In this document: piece after piece, positions 43,857-52,295 of the stretch | Layout of the letters: every line of letters begins with the position of its first letter | Numbering within the stretch: position 1 is the stretch's first letter | NCBI RefSeq assembly: GCF_004364805.1 | Contig: NZ_SOAP01000003.1 | Coordinates: 1 to 64,000 of the forward strand | DNA from: Pelagimonas phthalicica | Lineage (GTDB): Bacteria; Pseudomonadota; Alphaproteobacteria; Rhodobacterales; Rhodobacteraceae | DNA length: 64,000 nucleotides | Direction of reading: 5' to 3' | Position numbers and translations under genes: made by a program | The notes under the pieces: model-generated | Databases searched by the model: none | Told to the model about the DNA's origin: nothing | The model's input: only the letters and a program-made list of their open reading frames with translations

Positions 43857-44069
43857 ATGGCACATATCGCCCAAACCCCCGCAACTTTTGCACCATTCGC
43901 CGCTGTTCGCACTCTGATCGCTTCCGTTCAGGACATGATGCAGCGCCGCGCCGCCTATAACCGCGTGTTCACCGAGCTGTCCGCTTTGAACGATCGCGAA
44001 CTCAACGATCTGGGCCTGAGCCGCGCAGATTTCCACAACATTGCTGCAGATGCAGCAGCCAAGCTCTGA
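43857..44069 (+). CDS. DUF1127 protein
   Basis: 70 residues. The C-terminal RRAAYNRVFTELSALNDRELNDLGLSRADFHNIA is a DUF1127 domain, a short Arg-rich motif common in alphaproteobacteria. Some DUF1127 proteins affect RNA turnover and phosphate or stress responses. The ATG at 43857 has AAGGA 9 nt upstream. A 33-codon ORF follows. Confidence 0.82.
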   Translation: MAHIAQTPATFAPFAAVRTLIASVQDMMQRRAAYNRVFTELSALNDRELNDLGLSRADFHNIAADAAAKL

Positions 44070-44099
44070 TCCAGAGCCTTTACGAATAGGAAGACGACC

Positions 44100-44201
44100 A
44101 TGACACGCATCCGGGCCTTTTTTGCGTCCCTCCGCGCAACCTGGAATAAGGGCCCGTGCCCGTCTTGGACCGAGTATTTGAATGCCGAGCAGAACCGCTA
44201 A
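44100..44201 (+). CDS. Possible 33-residue small protein
   Basis: ATG at 44100 with AGGA 8 nt upstream and stop at 44199-44201. The predicted peptide begins MTRIRAFFASLRATWNKG and ends with WTEYLNAEQNR. It is 30 bp after the DUF1127 gene and may be co-transcribed. The family is not recognised; expression is uncertain. Confidence 0.45.
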   Translation: MTRIRAFFASLRATWNKGPCPSWTEYLNAEQNR

Positions 44202-44219
44202 GCCGTCGGCCTAGCAAAA

Positions 44220-44273
44220 CAGATGCCGTCTGGCGCCGGGCTTACCATGTAAGACTTGCGCGGGCGGCATCTG
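44220..44273 (+). promoter_or_regulatory. Hairpin in the rplO leader
   Basis: CAGATGCCG (44220-44228) and CGGCATCTG (44265-44273) are perfect complements enclosing 36 nt with further GC pairing. It lies 128 bp before rplO and may be a leader structure or the terminator of the small-gene unit, though no T-run follows. Confidence 0.4.
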
Positions 44274-44401
44274 GCGTTTATACGCGCCCGGTGGCCTGAG
44301 GCCGCACAGAATCAGTGCTGCATTGGCACGAACAACAATCAAGAAACGCCGTGTTCTTCCCAAGATCGCTTCGGGGAAGGTTCCGGCTAAGGAGAAGCGA
44401 C

Positions 44402-44872
44402 ATGAAATTGCATGAACTGCGCGACAACGAAGGCGCAACCCAGCGTAAGAAACGCATTGGCCGTGGCCCGGGTTCCGGCAAAGGTAAGACCGGTGGCCGT
44501 GGTATCAAAGGTCAGAAATCGCGCTCGGGTGTGGCCATCAATGGCTACGAAGGCGGCCAAATGCCTTTGTACCAGCGTCTGCCTAAGCGTGGCTTTAACA
44601 AGCCAAACCGCAAGGCATATGCTGTTGTTAACCTGGGCCTGATCCAGAAATTCGTTGACGCAGGCAAGCTGGAAGCTGGCGCAATCACTGAGGACAGCCT
44701 GATTGCCTCCGGTCTGGTGCGTCGTAAGCTCGACGGTATCCGCGTTCTGGCCAAAGGCGACGTAACTGGCGCGCTGACCATCGCAGTCACCGGTGCTTCC
44801 AAGTCTGCAGTTGCGGCGGTTGAGGCAAAAGGCGGCGCACTGACTGTCACGAATGCGGCAGCGGCGGAATAA
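44402..44872 (+). CDS. rplO: 50S ribosomal protein L15
   Basis: 156 residues; [43 protein letters not shown]-type start is diagnostic (given here in part). It is separated from rpmD by 3.2 kb of unrelated genes and resumes the canonical order toward secY. Confidence 0.97.
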   Translation: MKLHELRDNEGATQRKKRIGRGPGSGKGKTGGRGIKGQKSRSGVAINGYEGGQMPLYQRLPKRGFNKPNRKAYAVVNLGLIQKFVDAGKLEAGAITEDSLIASGLVRRKLDGIRVLAKGDVTGALTIAVTGASKSAVAAVEAKGGALTVTNAAAAE

Positions 44873-44925
44873 ACGCCTTGTGAGCGGCGCTTTGGCCGCT
44901 TACATACCTTTTTAGTTTTCCATCA

Positions 44926-44961
44926 ACGCCGCCCGAGCCGGAAGACGCTCAGGGCGGCGTT
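44926..44961 (+). terminator. GC-rich hairpin between rplO and secY
   Basis: AACGCCGCCCGAGC and GCTCAGGGCGGCGTT form a stem with one bulged base and an 8-nt loop. Only a weak T-run follows, so it may reduce rather than stop readthrough into secY. Confidence 0.5.
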
Positions 44962-44981
44962 TGCTTAACAGAGAGATCCGC

Positions 44982-46343
44982 ATGGTATCTGCAGCAGAGC
45001 AAATGGCCGCCAATACAAGCTGGGCGGCACTGGGCAAAGCAACCGACCTGCGCAATCGCATCCTCTTTACCCTTGGTCTTTTGATTGTTTACCGCTTGGG
45101 CACCTTTATTCCCGTTCCGGGAATCGATGGCGCGGCCTTGCAGGAATTCGTCGATGAAGCCGGGCAGGGGATCGCAGGTATTGTGTCGATGTTCACCGGG
45201 GGGGCCTTGGGCCGAATGGGCATCTTTGCCCTTGGCATCATGCCCTATATCTCGGCCTCGATCATCGTTCAGTTGTTGACGGCCATGGTGCCGGCGCTGG
45301 AACAGCTGAAGAAAGAGGGCGAACAAGGGCGCAAGAAGATCAACCAGTACACCCGTTACGGTACGGTTTTGCTGGCGACCTTCCAGGCCTATGGCCTTGC
45401 CAAAAGCCTTGAGGCTGGCGATCTGGCCACCAATCCAGGCCTGTATTTCCAGGCCGCTTGTGTGATCACCCTTGTGGGCGGCACCATGTTCCTGATGTGG
45501 CTGGGTGAGCAGATCACCGCACGCGGCATCGGCAACGGTATTTCGCTGATCATCTTTGTCGGCATCATCGCCGAAGTCCCCGCCGCTTTGGCGCAGTTCT
45601 TTGCCTCGGGTCAGTCCGGTGCCATCAGCCCGGCTGTGACGGTTGGCGTCATGGTGATGGTTGTGGCTGTGATCGCCTTCGTGGTCTTTATGGAGCGGGC
45701 GCTTCGCAAGATCACCATTCAATATCCGCGCCGTCAGGTCGGGATGAAGATGACCGAAGCGCAAAACAGCCACCTGCCGCTGAAGGTGAACCCTGCGGGC
45801 GTTATCCCGGCGATCTTTGCCAGCTCATTGCTGCTCTTGCCGGTGACGATCAGCACCTTCTCGGGCAATGATACAGGGCCGATCATGTCGACGATTCTGG
45901 CCTATTTCGGGCCGGGTCAGCCGCTGTATCTGGCCTTCTTCGCCGCGATGATCATCTTTTTCGCGTATTTCTACACGTTCAACGTTTCCTTCAAACCCGA
46001 TGACGTGTCGGACAACCTGAAGAATCAGGGTGGTTTTGTTCCGGGTATCAAGCCAGGGCCAAATACCGCGAAATACCTGGAATATGTGGTGAATCGCCTG
46101 TTGGTTCTGGGCTCGCTCTATCTGACCGCCGTCTGCCTGCTGCCAGAGATCCTGCGCGCCCAATTCGCAATTCCGTTCTACTTTGGCGGAACTTCGGTAC
46201 TTATTGTCGTAAGTGTGACAATGGACACCATTCAACAAGTGCAGTCTCATTTGCTAGCACATCAATACGAAGGTCTTATCCAAAAATCGCAGCTACGCGG
46301 TAAAGGTAAGGCCCGTAAGCGGAAGGGACCTGCACGTCGATGA
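44982..46343 (+). CDS. secY: Preprotein translocase subunit SecY
   Basis: 453 residues with ten membrane segments. [30 protein letters not shown] and the [11 protein letters not shown] loop are SecY signatures. It forms the protein-conducting channel with SecE and SecG. The ATG at 44982 has GAGAGA upstream. Its last 4 bases overlap adk. Confidence 0.97.
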   Translation: MVSAAEQMAANTSWAALGKATDLRNRILFTLGLLIVYRLGTFIPVPGIDGAALQEFVDEAGQGIAGIVSMFTGGALGRMGIFALGIMPYISASIIVQLLTAMVPALEQLKKEGEQGRKKINQYTRYGTVLLATFQAYGLAKSLEAGDLATNPGLYFQAACVITLVGGTMFLMWLGEQITARGIGNGISLIIFVGIIAEVPAALAQFFASGQSGAISPAVTVGVMVMVVAVIAFVVFMERALRKITIQYPRRQVGMKMTEAQNSHLPLKVNPAGVIPAIFASSLLLLPVTISTFSGNDTGPIMSTILAYFGPGQPLYLAFFAAMIIFFAYFYTFNVSFKPDDVSDNLKNQGGFVPGIKPGPNTAKYLEYVVNRLLVLGSLYLTAVCLLPEILRAQFAIPFYFGGTSVLIVVSVTMDTIQQVQSHLLAHQYEGLIQKSQLRGKGKARKRKGPARR

Positions 46344-46918
46344 ACATTATTCTTTTGGGGCCGCCAGGCGCGGGTAAAGGAACACAAGCGCAATACCTGG
46401 TCGAAGATCGTGGCATGGTGCAGCTGTCAACTGGTGACATGCTGCGCGAGGCCAAGAGCAGCGGCACCGAAATGGGCAAGCGCGTGGCTGAAGTCATGGA
46501 TCGTGGTGAGTTGGTCACCGATGAGATCGTGATTGGTCTGATCCGGGAAAAGCTGGAAAACACCGATGCGCCGGGTTTCATCTTTGACGGTTTCCCGCGC
46601 ACATTGAAACAAGCGGACGCCCTGGGTGAGTTGCTTGAGGAAATGGGTAAGAGCCTGGATGCTGTCATCGAATTGCGTGTCGACGAAGACGCCCTGGTTG
46701 GACGTATTCTGAAACGTGCAGCGGATGCCAAGGCCGCAGGTCAGCCAGTACGTGCAGATGACAACGAAGAGTCGCTGCGCACCCGTCTGATGGCCTATTT
46801 CAAGATGACCTCGCCCTTGGTTGGTTACTACTATGCCAAAGGCACCTATGCCCGTGTTGAGGGCATGCGGTCCATGGAAGACGTGCGCAAGCAAATTGCT
46901 GAAAAGTTGGACACCTAA
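46340..46918 (+). CDS. adk: Adenylate kinase, short form
   Basis: 192 residues. P-loop [11 protein letters not shown], then [10 protein letters not shown] and [10 protein letters not shown]. The LID is the short form without the zinc Cys, as in AK1-like enzymes of many alphaproteobacteria. It converts ATP + AMP to 2 ADP. ATGA overlap with secY. Confidence 0.97.
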   Translation: MNIILLGPPGAGKGTQAQYLVEDRGMVQLSTGDMLREAKSSGTEMGKRVAEVMDRGELVTDEIVIGLIREKLENTDAPGFIFDGFPRTLKQADALGELLEEMGKSLDAVIELRVDEDALVGRILKRAADAKAAGQPVRADDNEESLRTRLMAYFKMTSPLVGYYYAKGTYARVEGMRSMEDVRKQIAEKLDT

Positions 46919-46937
46919 GGCTCGCTTGAACAGATAC

Positions 46938-46968
46938 AAAAAAAGCCCGCTTTGAGCGGGCTTTTTTA
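46938..46968. terminator. Bidirectional terminator between adk and the BLUF gene
   Basis: AAAAAAAGCCCGCTTTGAGC and GGGCTTTTTTA form a GC stem with A- and T-runs on both sides. The minus-strand BLUF stop codon lies inside the T-run. Confidence 0.9.
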
Positions 46969-47361
46969 TTGCGTGGCGGGCAGGTGCTGTCGAATTCTGG
47001 ATAGCCCGTCTTCGAGAACAAGTTGATCGGAGAATTTCAGTTCCGTGAACTGGTCAAACACACCGGGTTCGATTTCGGCATAGGCCATTGCCCAATCCTC
47101 GAAATTGCGCTGGGTGAGCTTTCGGCTGAACAAGACCTGAACGTCATAGTGGCGCTGGTCGCTTTGAATTTTGTCCAGCAGAGTTTCGATCTGAGCCTTG
47201 TCGCCCTCGACGATCTGCAGAAAACGCTGCTTGTCACGCAACAAGACACCCGTAATGCCAATACCCTGATTGGTCTGCGTAGCAATCTCCATGATTTCCA
47301 AATCGGACAAATGGCCCTGCGGATGGATGGAACGGCTAATATACATTGTTTGAAAAAGCAT
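46966..47361 (-). CDS. BLUF domain blue-light sensor protein
   Basis: 131 residues, almost only a BLUF domain. The flavin-switch residues are present: Tyr7, Asn31 in TQTNQGIGITG and Gln49 in RFLQIVEGD; Trp90 and Met92 are also found in DWAMAY. It therefore should bind FAD and respond to blue light. No output domain is fused, so it must act on a partner protein. It lies against the direction of the alpha ribosomal operon, between adk and rpsM. Confidence 0.9.
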   Translation of the reverse strand: MLFQTMYISRSIHPQGHLSDLEIMEIATQTNQGIGITGVLLRDKQRFLQIVEGDKAQIETLLDKIQSDQRHYDVQVLFSRKLTQRNFEDWAMAYAEIEPGVFDQFTELKFSDQLVLEDGLSRIRQHLPATQ

Positions 47362-47843
47362 TCAGCATTTACCCTTTGATCTCGGCGGTGCAGAAATAAC
47401 TTACTTAATACGTGGACCTCTCTTTTAGATTGAATCATATATAGGACTACATTCGTAAAAAGTCATGCGATTTGGAAAGGCGCGGTTAAAGCAGCAAAAT
47501 GCCAATTCATTGAGTTTTGCGTTGAAGGGGAGACTTTTCGAATTACGCGCCTGCCCAAGTCTCCCTTTTCTGGATGGGAAAGCCTCGGTTTCCGCCTGGT
47601 TGCCAAAGGGGTTTTGAGACCCAGAAACCTGGGTTTGCTTGGAAAGTGCGAATAGGTGCTTGACCCGGTCGTAAAATCCTCATACGCACCGCTATCTCTT
47701 ACAGAGAATCACATATGCAAGGTGGGTCGCTCCCGCTGCGCAGATCACCTGATCAGCTACGGCCCGGCGGCAGATGCCTCGGGCCTCATGTTGTGAAAAA
47801 AGGGCCCGGTGCTACGGGCTCGCAACGAAAAGGAAGATGCACC
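47362..47843. other. Noncoding region of 482 bp upstream of rpsM
   Basis: Holds the divergent promoters of the BLUF gene and the rpsM-rpoA operon. TTGACC at 47660 followed after 17 bp by TACGCA is a weak promoter candidate toward rpsM. A hairpin CGGGCC-GGGCCCG with a 16-nt loop lies at about 47778-47806 in the leader. No ORF of interest. Confidence 0.4.
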
Positions 47844-48212
47844 TTGGCACGTATTGCCGGCGTTAACATCCCGACCAACAAGCGAGTGCCTATCGCGCTC
47901 ACATATATCACAGGTATCGGCCACACCTCCGCTGCTGCCATCATCGAAGCCGTTGGCATCGACGCGACCCGTCGTGTGAACGAGCTGTCTGATGCAGAAG
48001 TTCTGGCCATTCGTGAGCACATCGACGCCAACTACACCGTAGAAGGTGACCTGCGCCGCGAAGTGACCATGAACGTCAAGCGTCTGATGGATCTGGGCTG
48101 CTACCGCGGTCTGCGCCATCGTCGTAACCTCCCGGTACGCGGTCAGCGTACACACACCAACGCTCGTACCCGCAAAGGCCCTGCAAAGGCCATCGCAGGC
48201 AAGAAGAAGTAA
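47844..48212 (+). CDS. rpsM: 30S ribosomal protein S13
   Basis: 122 residues, standard length, only if translation starts at TTG 47844 ([19 protein letters not shown]); AAGGA is 9 nt upstream. No ATG fits. S13 contacts the P-site tRNA and the L5 bridge. First gene of the rpsM-rpsK-rpoA-rplQ operon. Confidence 0.96.
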   Translation: MARIAGVNIPTNKRVPIALTYITGIGHTSAAAIIEAVGIDATRRVNELSDAEVLAIREHIDANYTVEGDLRREVTMNVKRLMDLGCYRGLRHRRNLPVRGQRTHTNARTRKGPAKAIAGKKK

Positions 48213-48227
48213 GGGAGACACAGACCA

Positions 48228-48620
48228 ATGGCACGTGATACCCGCCGTGGCGGCAAGAAAAAGGTCTCCAAGAACATCGCAGCTGGCGTTGCGCATGTGA
48301 ACTCGACCTTCAACAACACCAAAATCCTGATCTCTGACGTTCAGGGCAACGCAATTTCCTGGTCCTCCGCTGGCACCATGGGCTTTAAAGGGTCGCGCAA
48401 ATCGACTCCTTACGCTGCTCAGCTGGCCGCAGAAGATGCAGGCAAAAAAGCGCAGGAACACGGTGTTAAAACTCTGGAAGTCGAAGTTCAGGGCCCAGGT
48501 TCGGGTCGTGAATCGGCTCTGCGCGCTCTGGCTGCAGTTGGCTTCAACATCACTTCGATCCGTGATGTGACCCCAATCGCGCACAACGGCTGCCGCCCAC
48601 CAAAGCGCCGCCGCGTATAA
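48228..48620 (+). CDS. rpsK: 30S ribosomal protein S11
   Basis: 130 residues; [24 protein letters not shown]-type core and the [12 protein letters not shown]-terminus are diagnostic. S11 lies on the 30S platform near the E site. Confidence 0.98.
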   Translation: MARDTRRGGKKKVSKNIAAGVAHVNSTFNNTKILISDVQGNAISWSSAGTMGFKGSRKSTPYAAQLAAEDAGKKAQEHGVKTLEVEVQGPGSGRESALRALAAVGFNITSIRDVTPIAHNGCRPPKRRRV

Positions 48621-48734
48621 TTCGAATATTCTATATTGGGGCCTGGTTTTTACCCGGCCCCAATATGCCGTTTTGAAACCTCGGGCGTCTGGACCTTTTG
48701 GACATGGGGACCAGGCTGGTATGGAGGGACTTGC

Positions 48735-49751
48735 ATGATCCATAAGAATTGGGCCGAACTGATCAAGCCCGCCCAGCTTGAAATCAAGCCAGGCAATGAT
48801 CCTGCACGCAAAGCCACTGTTGTTGCCGAACCGCTTGAGCGCGGTTTTGGTCTGACATTGGGCAACGCGCTGCGTCGCGTGTTGATGTCGAGCCTGCAGG
48901 GCGCGGCTATCACCAGCGTTCAGATCGACAATGTTTTGCACGAATTTTCGTCCGTTGACGGAGTTCGCGAAGATGTCACCGACATCATCTTGAACCTCAA
49001 GGGTGTGTCGATCCGTATGGAAGTCGAAGGCCCCAAGCGTTTGTCCGTAAACGCCAAAGGTCCGGGTGTTGTGACTGCTGGTGACATCACCGACAGCGCC
49101 GGTATCGAGATCCTGAACCGCGACCACGTGATCTGTCACGTGGACGAAGGAGCCGAAGTGTACATGGAATTCACCGTGAACACCGGCAAGGGTTATGTCT
49201 CGGCCGACAAGAACAAGCCAGAAGATGCGCCCATCGGTCTGATCCCGATCGATGCGATCTATTCGCCGGTGAAAAAGGTGGCTTATGACGTTCAGCCGAC
49301 CCGTGAAGGTCAGGTTCTGGACTATGACAAGCTGACCATGAAAGTCGAAACCGATGGCTCTATCAGCCCCGAAGATGCGGTGGCTTTTGCTGCGCGTATC
49401 CTGCAGGACCAGCTGTCGATATTCGTGAACTTCGACGAGCCAGAAGCCGCTGGCCGCCAGGACGAAGACGATGGTCTCGAGTTCAATCCGCTTCTGCTGA
49501 AGAAAGTGGACGAGCTGGAACTGTCCGTGCGGTCGGCCAACTGCCTGAAGAACGACAACATCGTTTATATCGGCGATCTGATCCAGAAGACCGAAGCAGA
49601 AATGCTGCGCACGCCAAACTTTGGCCGCAAGTCGCTGAACGAGATCAAAGAAGTTCTGTCTGGCATGGGTCTGCACCTGGGCATGGATGTCGAGGATTGG
49701 CCACCGGACAATATCGAAGATCTGGCCAAAAAGCTGGAAGACAACTTTTAA
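48735..49751 (+). CDS. rpoA: RNA polymerase subunit alpha
   Basis: 338 residues. The N-terminal dimerisation domain has [20 protein letters not shown]; the C-terminal domain (about 255-320) has [22 protein letters not shown] and [11 protein letters not shown]. An AGGGA site precedes the ATG at 48735. 114 bp separate it from rpsK. Confidence 0.98.
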   Translation: MIHKNWAELIKPAQLEIKPGNDPARKATVVAEPLERGFGLTLGNALRRVLMSSLQGAAITSVQIDNVLHEFSSVDGVREDVTDIILNLKGVSIRMEVEGPKRLSVNAKGPGVVTAGDITDSAGIEILNRDHVICHVDEGAEVYMEFTVNTGKGYVSADKNKPEDAPIGLIPIDAIYSPVKKVAYDVQPTREGQVLDYDKLTMKVETDGSISPEDAVAFAARILQDQLSIFVNFDEPEAAGRQDEDDGLEFNPLLLKKVDELELSVRSANCLKNDNIVYIGDLIQKTEAEMLRTPNFGRKSLNEIKEVLSGMGLHLGMDVEDWPPDNIEDLAKKLEDNF

Positions 49752-49755
49752 GGTT

Positions 49756-49779
49756 GGTGGGGTAGAACCCCACCCTACA
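49756..49779 (+). repeat. GGTGGGGT hairpin after rpoA
   Basis: GGTGGGGTAGAACCCCACC followed by CTAC. It is nearly identical to the first hairpin at 40196-40218, between rplR and rpsE. Confidence 0.6.
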
Positions 49780-49899
49780 TCTGGGCGGCGCGCGCGTCGC
49801 CCGGTTATGGGCATACCGCCCCAAGGAGAGTTGGTGACACGCATCGCCAGCCAGACAAAGCAAAACAGCCCGTAGAGGGCACATGAATGGAGAAAGACA

Positions 49900-50316
49900 A
49901 TGCGTCATAAGCGTGGTTACCGCCGCCTGAACCGGACTCACGAGCACCGCAAAGCGCTGTTCAAGAACATGGCCGGCTCGCTGATCGAACATGAACAAAT
50001 CAAAACCACTCTGCCAAAAGCCAAAGAGCTGAAGCGCGTGATCGACAAGCTGATCACCCTGGGCAAGCGTGGCGACATGCATGCGCGCCGTCAGGCCGCA
50101 GCGCAGCTGAACGAAGACAAAGACGTGGCCAAACTGTTCGAAGTTCTGGGCCCACGTTACGCCGAGCGTCAGGGCGGCTATTGCCGCGTTCTGAAGGCTG
50201 GCTTCCGTTACGGTGACATGGCCCCAATGGCGATCATCGAACTGGTTGACCGCGATGTGGACGCCAAAGGCGCGGCTGACAAAGCCCGCGAAGAAGCGGC
50301 AGAAGCTGCAGAATAA
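49900..50316 (+). CDS. rplQ: 50S ribosomal protein L17
   Basis: 138 residues; [25 protein letters not shown]-type start (given in part) and [21 protein letters not shown] are diagnostic. Last gene of the alpha operon, followed by a terminator. Confidence 0.98.
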   Translation: MRHKRGYRRLNRTHEHRKALFKNMAGSLIEHEQIKTTLPKAKELKRVIDKLITLGKRGDMHARRQAAAQLNEDKDVAKLFEVLGPRYAERQGGYCRVLKAGFRYGDMAPMAIIELVDRDVDAKGAADKAREEAAEAAE

Positions 50317-50336
50317 GCGCAAGCTGTTCCGAATTA

Positions 50337-50365
50337 AGAAAGCCCGCCAATTGGCGGGCTTTTTG
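50337..50365. terminator. Rho-independent terminator after rplQ
   Basis: AGCCCGCC-AATT-GGCGGGCT with TTTTT. It lies between rplQ and the converging DCC-family gene and may serve both. Confidence 0.9.
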
Positions 50366-50383
50366 CTGTCTTAGGGCCGGAGC

Positions 50384-50767
50384 TTATCCAACCAAGCCTT
50401 TGGCCTTGCGCCGCAGATGGCGGTTGTAGATCCAGCGCGCCACGATATTGGCATAGATCCAGTCGCAGATCTGAAACAGGCCCGGCAGACGGCAGAGGCG
50501 CGCCAGAATACGCATCCGGGGCATTTGTTCCCACAGGACCAGCATGGCATCAAACCCCACATGCAACTGGCCGTCATGCAAAACATGCATCAGCCGCGTC
50601 GCCTGATCCTCGGTCACGCCCCAGTCTTGCAGGTCAATCTTGTTGAGGTCGTCAAAGGCGATGGGCAGGTTTTTCTGTTTCGACACCGCCTCGTAACGAC
50701 ACATCTCGGCATCGCAAACCGGGCAATCACCGTTGTAAAGCGCGCGGGTTCTGGGGGCTTGGGACAT
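50384..50767 (-). CDS. DCC family thiol-disulfide oxidoreductase-like protein (DUF393)
   Basis: 127 residues. The DxxCxxC motif is present as YNGDCPVCDAEM at the N-terminus, the DUF393 hallmark, with thioredoxin-like fold predicted for the family. Function is unknown. The ATG at 50767 precedes the motif; the frame extends to 50815 with AAGGAAA just upstream of 50767 supporting the inner start. Confidence 0.85.
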   Translation of the reverse strand: MSQAPRTRALYNGDCPVCDAEMCRYEAVSKQKNLPIAFDDLNKIDLQDWGVTEDQATRLMHVLHDGQLHVGFDAMLVLWEQMPRMRILARLCRLPGLFQICDWIYANIVARWIYNRHLRRKAKGLVG

Positions 50768-50856
50768 CAGGTTTCCTTTGCTTTCGGTTGGAAATCTAAG
50801 GCTCAACGCCGTCATAGCAAGGTGGCATGCAAGCGCAGAATTCAGAAATTCTCTGT

Positions 50857-50885
50857 TTGACAGTCTGCGATTCGCTCGCTAGCTT
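50857..50885 (+). promoter_or_regulatory. Sigma-70 promoter of the aro leader
   Basis: -35 TTGACA (50857-50862), a 17-bp spacer and -10 TAGCTT (50880-50885). Expected transcription start is about 50892-50893, on or beside the leader ATG. Confidence 0.65.
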
Positions 50886-50892
50886 TGCCGAC

Positions 50893-50970
50893 ATGACCCA
50901 TACCTACGCAGCATTTTGGTATTTTTATGCACCGTGCCATAAGGCGGCGGATGGGGTTTGCGCGTTCTGA
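50893..50970 (+). CDS. Aromatic-rich leader peptide of DAHP synthase gene
   Basis: A 25-codon ORF, ATG 50893 to TGA 50968-50970. It contains YAAFWYFYA: in eleven residues after MTH it has three Tyr, two Phe and one Trp codon. No ribosome binding site is seen before the ATG, and the promoter at 50857 would start transcription at about the ATG, so it is probably translated from a leaderless mRNA. A terminator follows at 50997-51020. Ribosome stalling at these codons when aromatic amino acids are scarce would favour readthrough into the DAHP synthase gene. Confidence 0.75.
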   Translation: MTHTYAAFWYFYAPCHKAADGVCAF

Positions 50971-50996
50971 CAATACGCAAAAACGAGACACCAACC

Positions 50997-51020
50997 AGCC
51001 GCCCCCGGGGCGGTTTTTTT
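50997..51020 (+). promoter_or_regulatory. Attenuator terminator in front of DAHP synthase gene
   Basis: AGCCGCC-CCCGG-GGCGGTT followed by TTTTT forms a strong intrinsic terminator 40 bp before the DAHP synthase ATG. GGCGGC at 50943-50948, inside the leader ORF, can pair with GCCGCC at 50998-51003 and so serve as antiterminator. This is the classic attenuation layout. Confidence 0.75.
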
Positions 51021-51059
51021 GTGTCCGTTGACCGGGGGCTCATCATCAGGAAGAGACCC

Positions 51060-52133
51060 ATGCCTATCAAAACTCAGAACCTTCGCGTCGCCAAGATGCA
51101 AGAATTGACCACCCCGGCCGAGCTGCGCGCGCAATTGCCCATCAGCGAGGCGGCCTCTTTGACCGTCGAGGGCGGGCGCAACGCGATTCAGCGCATTCTC
51201 AAGGGTGAAGATGATCGTGTGATTGCGGTGACCGGCCCCTGTTCGATCCACGACACCGAGGCGGCGCTGGACTATGCGCGCAAATTGCAGGCCCTGCGGG
51301 TGGAATGCGCCGACACGCTGGAAATCGTGATGCGGGTCTATTTCGAAAAGCCCCGCACCATTGGCGGATGGAAGGGGCTGATCAATGATCCGTTCCTCGA
51401 TGGGTCCTTCGCCATTAATGACGGTTTGCTGGCGGCGCGGGAATTGCTGCTGGAAATCAATGAGATGGGTCTGCCTGTGGGCACCGAGTTCCTCGACACC
51501 GCCGTGCCGCAATACGTCGCCGATCTGGTGAGCTGGGCGGCGATTGGCGCGCGCACCACTGAAAGCCAGATCCACCGCGAGATGGCTTCGGGGCTGAGCT
51601 GCCCGGTTGGGTTCAAGAATGGCACGCGCGGCAATATCCAGATCGCCATTGATGCGGTGCGGTCCTCGGCGCAACCACATCATTTCATGGGTCTCAGCGA
51701 GGGCGGACAGGCTGCAATTGTCGGCACCAGCGGCAACCCCGATTGCCATGTGATCCTGCGCGGCGGCGAGGGCACCAATTACGACGAGGCGTCGGTCGAT
51801 ACCTTCTGCTACACGGCGGAAAAGGACGGCATCCGCCCACAGGTCATGATCGATGCGAGCCATGCCAATAGTGGCAAACTGCCCGAGCGCCAGCCCGAGG
51901 TTCTGGCCAATGTCGGTGGTCAGATTGCCCGAGGGGATCACCGCATCATGGGTGTGATGGTGGAAAGCAACCTGGTGGCCGGGGCGCAGAAGCTCGGTGG
52001 CGAGGGGCCGTTGGTTTATGGCCAGTCCATCACCGATGGCTGCATAGACTGGGCGACGACGCAGGATTGCCTGCGCGAACTGTCGGACAATGTGCGCCAA
52101 CGCCGGGGTGCGCTGACACGCAAGGCCAGCTAA
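51060..52133 (+). CDS. 3-deoxy-7-phosphoheptulonate (DAHP) synthase, class I
   Basis: 357 residues, type Ia (AroF/G/H-like). VIAVTGPCSIHDTEAALDYA, RVYFEKPRTIGGWKGLINDP, GFKNGTRGN and QVMIDASHANS are family signatures with metal and PEP ligands. It makes the first intermediate of the shikimate pathway from PEP and erythrose-4-phosphate. The ATG at 51060 has AGGAAGAG upstream. It is controlled by the leader and terminator at 50893-51020; feedback inhibitor cannot be told by eye. Confidence 0.93.
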   Translation: MPIKTQNLRVAKMQELTTPAELRAQLPISEAASLTVEGGRNAIQRILKGEDDRVIAVTGPCSIHDTEAALDYARKLQALRVECADTLEIVMRVYFEKPRTIGGWKGLINDPFLDGSFAINDGLLAARELLLEINEMGLPVGTEFLDTAVPQYVADLVSWAAIGARTTESQIHREMASGLSCPVGFKNGTRGNIQIAIDAVRSSAQPHHFMGLSEGGQAAIVGTSGNPDCHVILRGGEGTNYDEASVDTFCYTAEKDGIRPQVMIDASHANSGKLPERQPEVLANVGGQIARGDHRIMGVMVESNLVAGAQKLGGEGPLVYGQSITDGCIDWATTQDCLRELSDNVRQRRGALTRKAS

Positions 52134-52295
52134 CCCTAGAGCGTTTCCAATTCCCCCGCGTCCCGTATGGTGTCTTGGTTTCACTCCCTCCCAAGACCAC
52201 CATGCGGGGCGCAATTGCGCGGGCGGCCGCTTGGGCAACTTGCAATCCAATCGACGGCACCGCATATCAAATTGGCATTTCAAGAAAGGAAAGCC

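Noticed and set aside
47660-47688. Confident promoter for rpsM at TTGACC-17-TACGCA
   Set aside because: The -10 matches the consensus poorly; mentioned only as a weak candidate inside the intergenic entry.
47757-49844. Long minus-strand ORF of about 695 codons opposite rpsM, rpsK and rpoA
   Set aside because: It is antisense to three certain genes and has no domain features. Codon bias of the real genes keeps this frame open.
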